Positions 16,789 to 29,040 of a stretch of 46,191 bases of DNA are shown piece by piece. Positions within the stretch are counted from its first letter, which is position 1. Every line of letters begins with the position of its first letter. This DNA is from Clostridium sp. K4410.MGS-306 (GTDB lineage Bacteria; Cyanobacteriota; Vampirovibrionia; Gastranaerophilales; Gastranaerophilaceae). The translations under genes and the position numbers were made by a program. The notes beneath the pieces are model-generated. The model was not told the DNA's origin, did no database searches, and worked only from the letters and a program-made list of their open reading frames with translations. Location of the stretch: contig LARD01000023.1 of assembly GCA_000980375.1 (NCBI GenBank), positions 1 through 46,191 of the forward strand. Direction: 5' to 3'.

Positions 16789-19305
16789 TTAATTGATTTC
16801 AGGAGTTATGAAAAAGTCGTTGTTAAAGTAGTCTATTTCATCGTTTGAAGCTTGATTGCTGCCTGTTGTTGCTGTAGCGGCAGGCATTAATCCTTTTTTG
16901 CCTATAGAATATGCAAGTGCTTTTTTTATCGGGCTTTTTGATTCCGAATTTTTTGCATCTATTGCTTCCAATTGTTCTTGAGTTTTTGCTGTTAGAGGAA
17001 CACCCACAACTTTTCTTGAAAGTGAATCATTAATGGAAGATGTTAATGCTGTCAAAGTAAATGCACCGCCAAGGCTGGAGTTGCAAAGTTTTGAAAGCAG
17101 GTTGTGAACAAATGCCATTATGTAAGCAGATACACTGATTCTTGAAATTTCCTGTGCAGCTCTGTTTTTAGCACTCTTGTTCGCATCTTTTTTGTTGTCA
17201 TTGCTGTATTGCATAGTCAGGTTGTATGCGTCAGTGACGAGAAATAGAGTGGTGATAGCACGCGAAAGGTTTATGTTTGCCTGTGCAAAGGTGTTTCCAT
17301 CGTATTCAAGCTGTTTTGCTCCGTCTGCTCTCATTACCGATTCTTTAAATATTTTTTCAACCTTAGCTATGTCTTGCTGCGCCAGAGTTCCGTCAGGCTG
17401 TATTGTAATTTTTTCTTTTAACAGTTGTTTTTCAAGCCATAAAAGGATGTTTTTTGCCCCTTCTATTTCTTCTTGTTCTTTTTGGGATAAAGATATAAAT
17501 TCCTTGTAGATTCTTACATCTTTGTCTTGTACTTTTGACATAGTCCAGGCTTTTTCTTTGAGTCTTTTTGCAAGAAAATCATTAAACTGTTTTAGTTTTT
17601 CTTTATCTTCCGCACTGTTGCTTTTTCTCAGAGCTTCCAGTTCTTCTTTAAGCGGGTTGGTTTTGTTTCCTGTAATCATGTTGAAGAGTTTTTTGGTGCC
17701 TTTTGATGTTGATTTTGCAATGGTTTTTACAAAATTAACAGGAACAAGTATGCTTTTTGTCACTTTGCCCCATACTGTGTCTTTTGAACCTACCGGAATT
17801 TGCTCTAATGATTGGTTGTTGATAAGCTCCTCAAAGCTTTTAGGAAGGGCGGGTTCGTTTGTTTTGAAATATTCTGACTTTTTAAAGGCTGATAATATTG
17901 TTTCTTTAGTACGCTGTGCTGTTTGTTCATCAGCTTTTTCCAGTACATGTATTATTTGTTTAAGCTTTTGACGCTCGAACATCTTATCAACTTTAAAATA
18001 GCCTTTAAATGAAGGGGTGGAAGCATCTTTATCTTTGTTTGGCGAGTTGCCTGAAAAAGCACTGAATGTTTTTTCATTAGGCTTTGTTTTTTTGTAAGTT
18101 ATTTTTTCGCTATCATCGGTTTTGGGAGCAACAGGTGCAGTATCTTTCTTTTTGACATTGGTCATAAGCCTTCCAATTGATGGAAGAATGCCTTTTTTCT
18201 GATACATTTCCTGCTCAAGGCGGTCAAGTGTCTCTTTATCAGAAGGCATAATGGGTTTGCCAACGAGTTTTCTGCCAAGTATTTCTGAAAAAGCTACCGT
18301 AGAACCTGAAACAAACATTGCCGTTGCAAGGCTTTTGTTTACTGCTGTTTCAAAAGTGCCGACAAGAAGGTTCTGGATATACATGTTTAATCCGATTCTT
18401 GAAAATTCCTGTGCAATACGCGATTTTCTTTGTGCAGCGGCTTCGTGTTTGTCATCACTGTATCTCATTGTGGTGTTGTATGCGTCTGTACCAAGAAAAT
18501 AAGAATACACAACACCGGAAATAAATCTGTTGCCTATCATCAGGGAGTTTGATGAGTATTTACCTTTATTGGGGTCAACAACTTTGTTTCTTCTCCTGTT
18601 GATTTTGCCTATCAAAACTTCATCAGGTATTATGAAATCATTGTTGGGGTGGAGCTTTGGCAGGCCGGTAGCAATTCTGTAATCTTTTTCCCAGATAAGA
18701 TGAGCTTTCAACAACCCTTCGTATGCGGAAAAATCTTTTAAGGTTTTTTCACGCTTTGCTCTTTCTGCTAGTTTTGGTGAATCTTTTGGCAAAACAAGCT
18801 TTTCTCCCCATCTGTACAGAGCCTTAAATGGTGAAGCTACCTGATTTGCAAACTTTAAAAGCACGGGTTTTTTAGGCAGTGAAGGCAGGCTGCCTCTGTC
18901 AAACTCCTGAATCATTTCTTGCGTAATACCGTTTGCTTTTTGGAATTCTTTGTTCTCTTTTATGTATTTGACGTAGTTATTTCTTATCTCTTGATAATAT
19001 ACAGCCTGTTTTTTGCTAATCGATTCAAGCGTTGTAATTACTTTATTAGCGTGTTTTTCGGGGATGATTTTTATAACAGGGCGGAATGCATTTTTTGCAG
19101 CCGAAATGTTAAAACCCTTGAAAGAAACTTGCGCGTGTGCGCTTTCTTGCAAGGGTTTTGATATAGAGCTATTTTGTATTTGACTTTGTTGTAGTTTACC
19201 CAGATGGAGCGAACTTTCTGCCGCGGAATATTGGCGGAATTCCTTTCGCTTCAGACCGTATTGATGTTTTGTGTCAATTTGTCCGATTTTTATCACTTTA
19301 GTCAA
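16789..19305 (-). CDS. FKG-motif protein made of two tandem ~419-residue halves
   Basis: 838 residues, no recognised family. The N-terminal ~60 residues are disordered and end in VSFKG, a motif repeated as PSFKG near residue 432. The halves are related: DAYNTTMRYSDDK...AAQRKSRIAQEFSRI (from residue 274) matches DAYNLTMQYSNDN...AKNRAAQEISRI (from 692), an offset of exactly 418. Each is followed by a Ser/Ala/Thr-rich hydrophobic stretch, then LGRKLVGKPI or LSRKVVGVPL. The hydrophobic segments might insert into membranes. The TTG start follows AAAGG closely; a GTG 9 bases downstream is an alternative. It is in line with the upstream FKG gene (134-base gap). Function unknown. Confidence 0.8.
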   Translation of the reverse strand: MTKVIKIGQIDTKHQYGLKRKEFRQYSAAESSLHLGKLQQSQIQNSSISKPLQESAHAQVSFKGFNISAAKNAFRPVIKIIPEKHANKVITTLESISKKQAVYYQEIRNNYVKYIKENKEFQKANGITQEMIQEFDRGSLPSLPKKPVLLKFANQVASPFKALYRWGEKLVLPKDSPKLAERAKREKTLKDFSAYEGLLKAHLIWEKDYRIATGLPKLHPNNDFIIPDEVLIGKINRRRNKVVDPNKGKYSSNSLMIGNRFISGVVYSYFLGTDAYNTTMRYSDDKHEAAAQRKSRIAQEFSRIGLNMYIQNLLVGTFETAVNKSLATAMFVSGSTVAFSEILGRKLVGKPIMPSDKETLDRLEQEMYQKKGILPSIGRLMTNVKKKDTAPVAPKTDDSEKITYKKTKPNEKTFSAFSGNSPNKDKDASTPSFKGYFKVDKMFERQKLKQIIHVLEKADEQTAQRTKETILSAFKKSEYFKTNEPALPKSFEELINNQSLEQIPVGSKDTVWGKVTKSILVPVNFVKTIAKSTSKGTKKLFNMITGNKTNPLKEELEALRKSNSAEDKEKLKQFNDFLAKRLKEKAWTMSKVQDKDVRIYKEFISLSQKEQEEIEGAKNILLWLEKQLLKEKITIQPDGTLAQQDIAKVEKIFKESVMRADGAKQLEYDGNTFAQANINLSRAITTLFLVTDAYNLTMQYSNDNKKDANKSAKNRAAQEISRISVSAYIMAFVHNLLSKLCNSSLGGAFTLTALTSSINDSLSRKVVGVPLTAKTQEQLEAIDAKNSESKSPIKKALAYSIGKKGLMPAATATTGSNQASNDEIDYFNNDFFITPEIN

Positions 19306-19439
19306 ATACCTTTGAGACTATTATCTTAACCCGCTAAAAATATTTTTTAAAGGGCATGTTAACAGAAGTTTTCTGTCCAATAGTTTTAAAACCTCTAAAA
19401 ATATTTTTTGCTAGTTAAAATATTTCTTCTAAACAAAAG

Positions 19440-20579
19440 TTAACTATTCTTAAACAAGTTTTTGAAAAAGTTACTTTTAGATGGGTCTTCTTTAATACCT
19501 TCTCTCATTGCAGCAAGGAGGTCATCAAGAGTTTTGATTCCTGATGCAGGTGCAAATCTTGATGTATTTGTATTAAAAGCCTCAAGGTATGTTCTTGCTT
19601 TAGGGTTCAATGATATTTCTTTGAAAATTTCCAGCAGAGTTTTTATAGGAGCTGCTTCAGGTTTATTTTCGAAGTTGATATTGCGTTCTACAAAGCCCAA
19701 TACTTTTTTTCTGTAAGGAGCGTTTTGACGGGTTGTGGTGTTATAAATAAATTCTATAGTTTTGTCATCCCCACCAAGTTCGGCAAGTTCATTTTTGCTT
19801 ATTGATGCATAGGCTCTTGCTGTTTTGTGTAAAACTTCAAATTTTTCTTCTGTATAGTTCTTTAGCAGCTTATCTGTATCAAGCTGTTCTATAACATGGT
19901 AGCGTTCTTTTAAGTCAAACAGTTTATTCATTGCTACAAAATATTTTTTATCATATCCCTGCTCTATTTTTTGTTCCAGACCCTGTACTACATCATCTTG
20001 ATTTATATGAAGTTTAAGGTATGGTTTGTAGTCATTGTAGTTTTTGTTTATCTGTTTGGACAACGGACTTTTTAAAAAGTTTTCAAGTTTTTCATAAGAA
20101 AGCTGCGGGTATTCTGTGAGGAGTTTTTGTGCAAGCTTAAGGTTGTGCGGGTTATCATTAGTCAAATCTACGATATTTTCCATTTGTTTGAAATTGTACT
20201 GGCCATTTATCAGGTTTTTATGTAAATCACCCGGGTTTTTCACTTTGTCATATATTCTAAAAACAATATTTTTGTTAAGTTTTAGCTTTTCTGCACCTTC
20301 TTTTTGTATATCGTAATAATATTTTTCTGATAAATCGAACATAAAGTCCATTTTGTAGCGTTTAAATGCAGTAGTGTATTTGCTTAATCCCTTTGATACG
20401 TTAAGAAAATAAGAAACGTTGTTTTTAAACCTGTGATTACTGATTTTAGGGTTTTTCATATGCAATGCATATTGTATTATGTCAGTTCTGCCTTTGAATG
20501 CAGGATTTTGCTGTGTTTTAGTATTTTGCATAGCAAAATTTTGCACGGGGCTTTGCAGGTTAATTTTGTTAATTGTCAT
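19440..20579 (-). CDS. FKG-motif hypothetical protein
   Basis: 379 residues, no recognised domain. The first ~30 residues are disordered and end in NPAFKG, the same type of N-terminal tag as in the adjacent 838-residue protein. The rest is predicted mostly helical, with many Lys/Asn/Tyr and short repeated helices (for example YPQLSYEKLENFL and LAELGGDDKTIEFI) that suggest an armadillo- or HEAT-like helical array. There are no membrane segments and no classical signal peptide. GAGAGG lies 6 bases before the ATG. It follows gyrB on the same strand but is separated from it by a terminator. Confidence 0.75.
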   Translation of the reverse strand: MTINKINLQSPVQNFAMQNTKTQQNPAFKGRTDIIQYALHMKNPKISNHRFKNNVSYFLNVSKGLSKYTTAFKRYKMDFMFDLSEKYYYDIQKEGAEKLKLNKNIVFRIYDKVKNPGDLHKNLINGQYNFKQMENIVDLTNDNPHNLKLAQKLLTEYPQLSYEKLENFLKSPLSKQINKNYNDYKPYLKLHINQDDVVQGLEQKIEQGYDKKYFVAMNKLFDLKERYHVIEQLDTDKLLKNYTEEKFEVLHKTARAYASISKNELAELGGDDKTIEFIYNTTTRQNAPYRKKVLGFVERNINFENKPEAAPIKTLLEIFKEISLNPKARTYLEAFNTNTSRFAPASGIKTLDDLLAAMREGIKEDPSKSNFFKNLFKNS

Positions 20580-20677
20580 GTAATGGCCTCTCTTTATTAA
20601 TGTTTCGTATGACTAATATAAAACGCTAAATATTATTTTTTGATAGTTATTTAAACACTTTTAATAATTCTTAGCAA

Positions 20678-20710
20678 AAAAAGACAGCCCTCTAAAAGGG
20701 CTGTCTTTTT
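20678..20710 (-). terminator. Intrinsic terminator of gyrB
   Basis: AAAAAGACAGCCC (20678-20690) and GGGCTGTCTTTTT (20698-20710) form a 13-bp GC-cored stem with a 7-base loop. On the minus strand it is followed by a T-tract. It lies 13 bases after the gyrB stop. Confidence 0.9.
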
Positions 20711-20723
20711 ATATTTTTTGAGT

Positions 20724-23171
<2,448 letters not shown>

Positions 23172-23268
23172 TTATTCCCCAATTAGTCTTAAATTCTATC
23201 TTTACCAATATTTTACAACAAACAAAGTCATTTAACCAGTTTGTTAAGTTCGTACGATAAAATGTGTT

Positions 23269-26200
23269 TTATTTCAAAACAACAATCGGAAGATTTTCTT
23301 CCTGCGCTTTTTTTAGATATTCATCGGGAAGATTTAAAAGATCTTTTGTGTAAATAGCTGTGATTTCAGGATTGCTGACAAGAACCTCATTCCACCATTT
23401 GTCGTTTCTCAAAAGAGCGGAATTTGTGCCTCTTTGTGCATTTTTTCTTGCAAGCAGTTCTTTATAAGCGTCTGCAAACTCCGGATCCGTTTGGCTTAAC
23501 AGCTCCATTGTGAGGGGCTGCCCCTGTGTTTTGGCTTTTATATTATCAAGACGTTTTATATATTCTTCATTTGAGAGTCCTCTTATAGCTTTTATGTTAT
23601 CAGAGACCATTGCTCTGTGTTGTGCTTTTTCTCCTTTGCCTCTAAGTGCATTGTAGCCTCTGTCTCTATAGTATTCGACAAGCATATCCGGAATATTTTT
23701 GGATAAAGAAAACATGTCATGTCCGTATGCAGCGTATTGATGTTCCGGTGCAACATTGAAAATAAAGCCTGTACCCTTTGCTGCTGCGTAGCTGTTTTTT
23801 CCGATGTAGCTGGTGCAAATGACTTTGTCATCTTCAATTGTTTTAAAGGCATCAAAATTTGAGAATTTCATTTCTCTTGGTGTATTTGAAGACGATGCAA
23901 AGGAGACTTCTGGTGTATGAATAAAGGCATAAAAATCTTTTATGTCAGAGGCATTAACAACTTTTACGTTATAATCTTTAATAGTCTGAATTTTGGCTTT
24001 TTGGTAAAGCTCGGACTGAGATGTTTGAGGGAGTATAAAATCTTCTGATTTGATTTCTTTGATTCTGTTTTCTAACATTTTGTCAAAATTTCTTGTCAGG
24101 CCGTCAGCCTCTTTTGAGCTGTAGAGCATTTGCGCAAGCTCAAATGTATTGCCTTCTTTCAATTTGAATGCCATCAGGTCAAATTTGTTGGCTCTGTCAT
24201 TACCTTTGATAATCTGCCCGCGTGTAGGAATAATTGTTTCTCTTTTTTCAGTGTTCATAAATTTTTCTACTATATCTGAGCTTTCTATAACTTTATACAA
24301 TTTGACAGCTTCAGCCTCAGACAAGCCTAACTTTTGACCGATAAAGAACCCGTCAAATGCACAACCCTGTATAGAGCCGGATGTATTGTCCGTATTGTGA
24401 AGTAAAACTGCCATTGTCAGGACTTTTTTGTCTGAATCTGAAAGTGCATCAAAGTTTGGTTTTTGAACAACTTTTTGAAGTGTTTTGACTGTTGTTACAG
24501 GTAAGTTTGAGCCATCTATTTGTCTGAAAATTTCAGGCATAAGTTTTGATATATCTTTCAAGTCATTGGTAAGTTGAGGATAGTCCTTTACCGTTATAAA
24601 ATTGTTGTTTGTATAATCATTGACAAGAGGTTTCATACGATTTAAAACATCTATTGTATTTGAATCGGTAATATCAGCAAGCGAGAGATCTTTTGCTCTT
24701 GTATCGGGGTATCCTAAAAGCTTTCCATCTTTTATATTAAACCCATAGTAATCGTATATTTTCAATTTTTCTTCTTTATTCAAAGATGAACACATCTTTT
24801 CAACTTGAGATACAAAATTCTTTTGTGAAAGTTGGAGATTAATTTGCTCAAGGTCAGACAAATCAGTATTTTTAAGAGTATTTGTCAAAGAATTCAAATT
24901 TTTGTCAAAGACATTGATATCATTTTTTGCCAGCGGTTCAAAACGGATGTTCATGCTTTGAGAGACTTGTTTGATAGTTTTTATATAGCTTTCTGCTGTG
25001 TTGGGGAGTATTTTTATCAACCCGGAAACATTTTTTGTATCCAGTAAATCAGTATTGCATTTCAAAAGGCAGGATAAAAAGTCTCTTTTTTGCTCTAAAG
25101 ACATTTCTCTGACAGAATCAAAATCTTTGAAGGGCAAAGCTGCATCAATGACTTTTATATCCGCAGCCGTGATATCTTCCGGTTTTATATTTTCGCGTAT
25201 AAATTTGTGTGCATCATCAGACACTCCAACCATTTGTACCAGTTCATAGCTTCGATATCCTTCGGAGTGAATCTGTTTCAGCCTATTTAAATCAATATCA
25301 ATGTTTCCGTCAATAGCTAGAGAAGGTACTGACAGTTTATGAAGCACAATTGCCTTGTCAATAATATTATTGTCAATTGTGCCATCTTCAAGTGTACACT
25401 TGTTGAATAATCTTTCATAGTTTGAAGAGCTGTCAAAAAGGTATTTAGCAGGGCACACACCGTTTTCGGCAAGTTTTAGCGCTGCATCAAGTCTGTGAGG
25501 ATTTCGATAAAAATCCGTTGATGATTCAAGAATATCTATAGATTGGTTTATTGTTTGCTTATTTATAAACTCAGGATTATTCTTTGCAATTCTTTTGAAA
25601 CGTTCAGCGGCTTCATCAAAAGAAATCTCTTTCGAATATGCATTAATATTTCTCATATTTGGTATTAATCGTTGTGTTATAAACAATGGATAACCGCTGT
25701 TTGTAAGTTCATCAACTGTATTTAATAATTTTTTATCAATTGTTCCGTCAGCTTTTTTGCAGTTGTCGATATTTTTATTGATATATTCCCAAAATTCGCC
25801 TTGTTTTCTATAACTCAGAGCTTTCTCAAAAGTCTGTTTATCAAAATTGCCATTGTTATCTGTACAATGGCTCTTGAGCAAAGTAAGATTTGCAGAGTAT
25901 CTTCCGTTCTTTTCTATTGCATCAAGCACCATATCAGTACTGTTATCGTACTGTGCATAAGATTTTAGAGTTTCTATATTGGTTGTTCCATCGTAATTTT
26001 TTGCTGCATACAGTAAATCGGATATAATAAATCCGTTCACTCCTTTTTGATGCAATGAAGAGGCTCCTTTCATCAGATCAGTATCGTTGCCGATTGCTCT
26101 AATAATATCTTTTAAGGTCTCCTTATTCATTGCGTTTTTGGAGTTGTCAAAAAGGGAATATATTGCGTCAACTCCTTCGTCTGTTTTAGCTATGCTTGTC

Positions 26201-28557
26201 AAATACCAGTGGTCATCAAGCTCTGTAAATTTGTTCACAAAGTTCACATAGTTTTCAATGTCATCAGGAGTTTTTACATATTTTTCCAGAGTGTTTTTAA
26301 TCAGACCTCTTTTATATGCAAATCTCTGCCCGGATGGGTCAGCTTCTTCAAGAAGTTTCAATACAGCTTGCAGTTGTTCTTGTGTTTTTACTGATGAGGA
26401 GACATCAACAAGAGCATAGCTTTCATTTCCAACCCACGATTTATCTTTGTTGTTTACATAGGGCAAACCTTTTTCATAAAGCTCATACAAAAGCGGATTT
26501 TTCTTTATCTCACTTATAATGTTTTTATACTGATAATCTGCTCCTCCGGAACGGCCATAGCCTTTTTTCATAAGCATTGCCATAATTTCCGCATCTTTTA
26601 TGTCTGTAAGATATTGGAAATTTTCTCTGATATCATAATTTAATTCTGAATTTTTGAAGAGTATCGAGGCTTTTTGATAGTCCTCTTTTGTTTTTAGGCT
26701 ATCAATAAAACGTCGAATTTCAAGATCCAGTCCTGAATTTGCTTTTGGATTATGTCCCTGTGATGCAATTTGTTTTAGAAGTTCGGATTTTGTGGAGGCA
26801 ATTTTTTCATCATTAACAAAAACATCATTTTTTTTGAATACATTTTTGTATTTAACTGTTCTTATATTTCCGTCTTGCTTTGTTTCTTTGACAGCCTGCC
26901 CGAAGAGATAACCCATAAGAGTATTCTCATCCGCATTATTCAGAATCTCTTTTCCAGTAGTATCTTTAAGAGAAAATGAACCGTCAGAGTTTTTTGTCAC
27001 AGTCAATTCTTGAAGGTTTTTCTTTAAGCCTTTGGACAAAATACCTCCGGCAAACATCATGCCAAAGTTCAAGCCTCCGTTTTGTTTAAGAGATTCAATA
27101 AAGGATAAGTCACTTGTCATTCTGTCAAACAGTACATCAGCAGTGGTCTCTGTAGTTGCTGCCATGGTCTTTGAAACGATATTAGAAAAAACAGCCGGGT
27201 TTTTTGAAAGTACTTTTTCCACAGCTTGCCCCAAGGGCCCAGAAGCATAGGCACCAAAACTTCCATAAAGCATTCCGTTTTTGAATTTTTCCTTTATTGC
27301 ATCAATATTTTCGTCGGTAAAACCAGCCTCGCTTGTTGCCGCATTAAGCGTTTCCAGAGTAGCAGGAGCAGCTCCCATTGTAAAAGTCATTGCGGCTTTA
27401 ACTCCTTGAGGGCCAAGTTTTTGTGCTGTTGCTTTGACAGCGGAAGACCCAGGAAGAAGAAGGGATGTTGCAATGGTTAACCCTATTTCAGTATACGCAG
27501 CTTGTGTTTTTGCGTTTTCGACAAAGTTTTTTGCGGCTGTTTTTGCGTCTTTTCTTCCGATTACACGCTGGCAAGCAGAGTTAAATTCGTTTGTATATAA
27601 GGCGTAGTCTTTTCCGTTTAATTCTTTTTCATATGCGGTTTTCATTTGAGTTTCAAGGTTTGAAACAATGTTGGGATAATCTTTTACAATTTCATCTCTG
27701 CTGGAATAATCAGCATTGAGCTTTTGCATATACGTATTGAGAAGCTCCTTATCTCCGTTGCAAAAATTGAGCATAATCTCGCCGAATTTTTGATTGGAAG
27801 AGGTTTTTGGCGGAGTCAATGCTGCAAGAGCCGAACCTTTAAGGTTTTTTCGTGCCTGATTGTACTCTTGTTCTTCTCTAATTATGTTTTTGAGCTCTTT
27901 TAAACCTTGAGAAAGCTGTTGATACTTTTCATGGTGCGCAGTTATGCGTGTATATTCCTCTGCTTTATTTTTTAGGGCTTCTACGTTTTTATGGCTATAT
28001 GGCACGCCGTATTTTCTTTCAATCATAGATTCAAATACAGCAGGGCGTTTGTTGGCAATGTCTTTAAGCTTTTTTGATTCTTTTTGTTCTTCACTCAACC
28101 GATTTTGCAGCGCTATACGGTCTTCTTGTCCTGTCAAAACTTTAAAACCGTTGACTGCACGGTCAGTAATATTGGCCCAGCCTACATTTTTGTTATAATC
28201 TGTGATTTCAGTAAGTCCGGCAGTGCTGGAATCGTATAAAAAATCACCAAGAAATCTGTCGAGTTCCTTTTGTTGAGTAGATGTATAAACCTTTTCGTTT
28301 GAAGAGGAGGAAGAAAAGTCAGTGTCTTGGAAAGCGATAATCTCAGGGTTGAACATTTTGATGTTTTTGTCCCAATTGTTATAGTCAAGGGATAAAAAAA
28401 CACCGGTAGATGTTTTATCGAATTCTTTGGAATTAGAAAGGATTTTTGTCAATTCTGCATTAGAAAGCTTCTCGAGCTCAGCACGTTTTTCTTGCTCAGC
28501 CTGACCGTTTAAGCCCATGGCCTTAATTATTTGATTAACTATTATCGGATCTGCCAT
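23269..28557 (-). CDS. Giant 1762-residue protein with helical repeats and a degenerate HD-like region
   Basis: Not a recognised family. Four zones can be seen. (1) Residues 1-350: charged and helical. (2) About 355-510: rich in Gly/Ala/Thr and hydrophobic residues, including YTEIGLTIATSLLLPG. (3) About 700-1100: helical repeats punctuated by a DG[T/N][I/T/F][D/N] turn, seen at D856, N902, D937 and D1058. (4) About 1370-1520: a stretch like an HD-phosphohydrolase core in which LLHNTDN (1385-1391) replaces LLHDIGK; the HD pair is lost, so catalysis is doubtful. The last ~200 residues form another conserved-looking unit ending in NEVLVSNPEITAIYT. No signal peptide. It lies upstream of gyrB on the same strand. 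It could be a surface, effector-like or lineage-specific regulatory protein. Confidence 0.8.
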   Translation of the reverse strand: MADPIIVNQIIKAMGLNGQAEQEKRAELEKLSNAELTKILSNSKEFDKTSTGVFLSLDYNNWDKNIKMFNPEIIAFQDTDFSSSSSNEKVYTSTQQKELDRFLGDFLYDSSTAGLTEITDYNKNVGWANITDRAVNGFKVLTGQEDRIALQNRLSEEQKESKKLKDIANKRPAVFESMIERKYGVPYSHKNVEALKNKAEEYTRITAHHEKYQQLSQGLKELKNIIREEQEYNQARKNLKGSALAALTPPKTSSNQKFGEIMLNFCNGDKELLNTYMQKLNADYSSRDEIVKDYPNIVSNLETQMKTAYEKELNGKDYALYTNEFNSACQRVIGRKDAKTAAKNFVENAKTQAAYTEIGLTIATSLLLPGSSAVKATAQKLGPQGVKAAMTFTMGAAPATLETLNAATSEAGFTDENIDAIKEKFKNGMLYGSFGAYASGPLGQAVEKVLSKNPAVFSNIVSKTMAATTETTADVLFDRMTSDLSFIESLKQNGGLNFGMMFAGGILSKGLKKNLQELTVTKNSDGSFSLKDTTGKEILNNADENTLMGYLFGQAVKETKQDGNIRTVKYKNVFKKNDVFVNDEKIASTKSELLKQIASQGHNPKANSGLDLEIRRFIDSLKTKEDYQKASILFKNSELNYDIRENFQYLTDIKDAEIMAMLMKKGYGRSGGADYQYKNIISEIKKNPLLYELYEKGLPYVNNKDKSWVGNESYALVDVSSSVKTQEQLQAVLKLLEEADPSGQRFAYKRGLIKNTLEKYVKTPDDIENYVNFVNKFTELDDHWYLTSIAKTDEGVDAIYSLFDNSKNAMNKETLKDIIRAIGNDTDLMKGASSLHQKGVNGFIISDLLYAAKNYDGTTNIETLKSYAQYDNSTDMVLDAIEKNGRYSANLTLLKSHCTDNNGNFDKQTFEKALSYRKQGEFWEYINKNIDNCKKADGTIDKKLLNTVDELTNSGYPLFITQRLIPNMRNINAYSKEISFDEAAERFKRIAKNNPEFINKQTINQSIDILESSTDFYRNPHRLDAALKLAENGVCPAKYLFDSSSNYERLFNKCTLEDGTIDNNIIDKAIVLHKLSVPSLAIDGNIDIDLNRLKQIHSEGYRSYELVQMVGVSDDAHKFIRENIKPEDITAADIKVIDAALPFKDFDSVREMSLEQKRDFLSCLLKCNTDLLDTKNVSGLIKILPNTAESYIKTIKQVSQSMNIRFEPLAKNDINVFDKNLNSLTNTLKNTDLSDLEQINLQLSQKNFVSQVEKMCSSLNKEEKLKIYDYYGFNIKDGKLLGYPDTRAKDLSLADITDSNTIDVLNRMKPLVNDYTNNNFITVKDYPQLTNDLKDISKLMPEIFRQIDGSNLPVTTVKTLQKVVQKPNFDALSDSDKKVLTMAVLLHNTDNTSGSIQGCAFDGFFIGQKLGLSEAEAVKLYKVIESSDIVEKFMNTEKRETIIPTRGQIIKGNDRANKFDLMAFKLKEGNTFELAQMLYSSKEADGLTRNFDKMLENRIKEIKSEDFILPQTSQSELYQKAKIQTIKDYNVKVVNASDIKDFYAFIHTPEVSFASSSNTPREMKFSNFDAFKTIEDDKVICTSYIGKNSYAAAKGTGFIFNVAPEHQYAAYGHDMFSLSKNIPDMLVEYYRDRGYNALRGKGEKAQHRAMVSDNIKAIRGLSNEEYIKRLDNIKAKTQGQPLTMELLSQTDPEFADAYKELLARKNAQRGTNSALLRNDKWWNEVLVSNPEITAIYTKDLLNLPDEYLKKAQEENLPIVVLK

Positions 28558-28650
28558 TTTTGCCCTGTTTATTCCGCTTCCAATTGGTATATCGGAAATT
28601 CAGGCAAAATAATTTAATATATTGGTGAAATTGTTACATAACTTTATAAG

Positions 28651-29019
28651 TTAATGACAAAAGCTTACGTCGCCGATGTCTGAACATTTTGCATTATAAT
28701 CACCGTATCCGCCTTTGACTTTTCTTACTCTTGTATAATTCAATGTGTTATATCTAAAAGGCACTGTATTAGCTTGAGTATAGCTTTGTGCAGAATAAGA
28801 TGTGTCTTTTGATACTCTCTCTTTTTTGTTATTTGCGTACCAGGCTGATGAACTGTATGCAGACGAGCTGTACGATGATGTTGATTTGCCGGAAGAAACA
28901 TTTGTCATTTGTTTCCAGTTTCCGGAATAGTTGCCGCTTTCGTCAAACATCGATGCGGCATTTGCTTGCATGGTAAATGCACAAAATATTAATGCAGTTA
29001 ATAATAGATTTGTTTTCAT
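28651..29019 (-). CDS. Small secreted Ser/Tyr-rich protein
   Basis: 122 residues with a clear Sec signal peptide (MKTNLLLTALIFCAFTMQANA, cut before Ala22). The mature part is Ser/Tyr/Asn-rich low complexity (SSYSSSAYSSSAWYANN) followed by a region with two Cys (C114, C121) that could form a disulfide. No known family. There is no ribosome binding site; instead a TATAAT (29031-29026 on the minus strand) ends 6 bases before the ATG, so a leaderless transcript is possible. Otherwise it is read through from the AmrB-like gene 21 bases upstream. Confidence 0.7.
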   Translation of the reverse strand: MKTNLLLTALIFCAFTMQANAASMFDESGNYSGNWKQMTNVSSGKSTSSYSSSAYSSSAWYANNKKERVSKDTSYSAQSYTQANTVPFRYNTLNYTRVRKVKGGYGDYNAKCSDIGDVSFCH

Positions 29020-29040
29020 AAAGAAATTATAACATATTTC

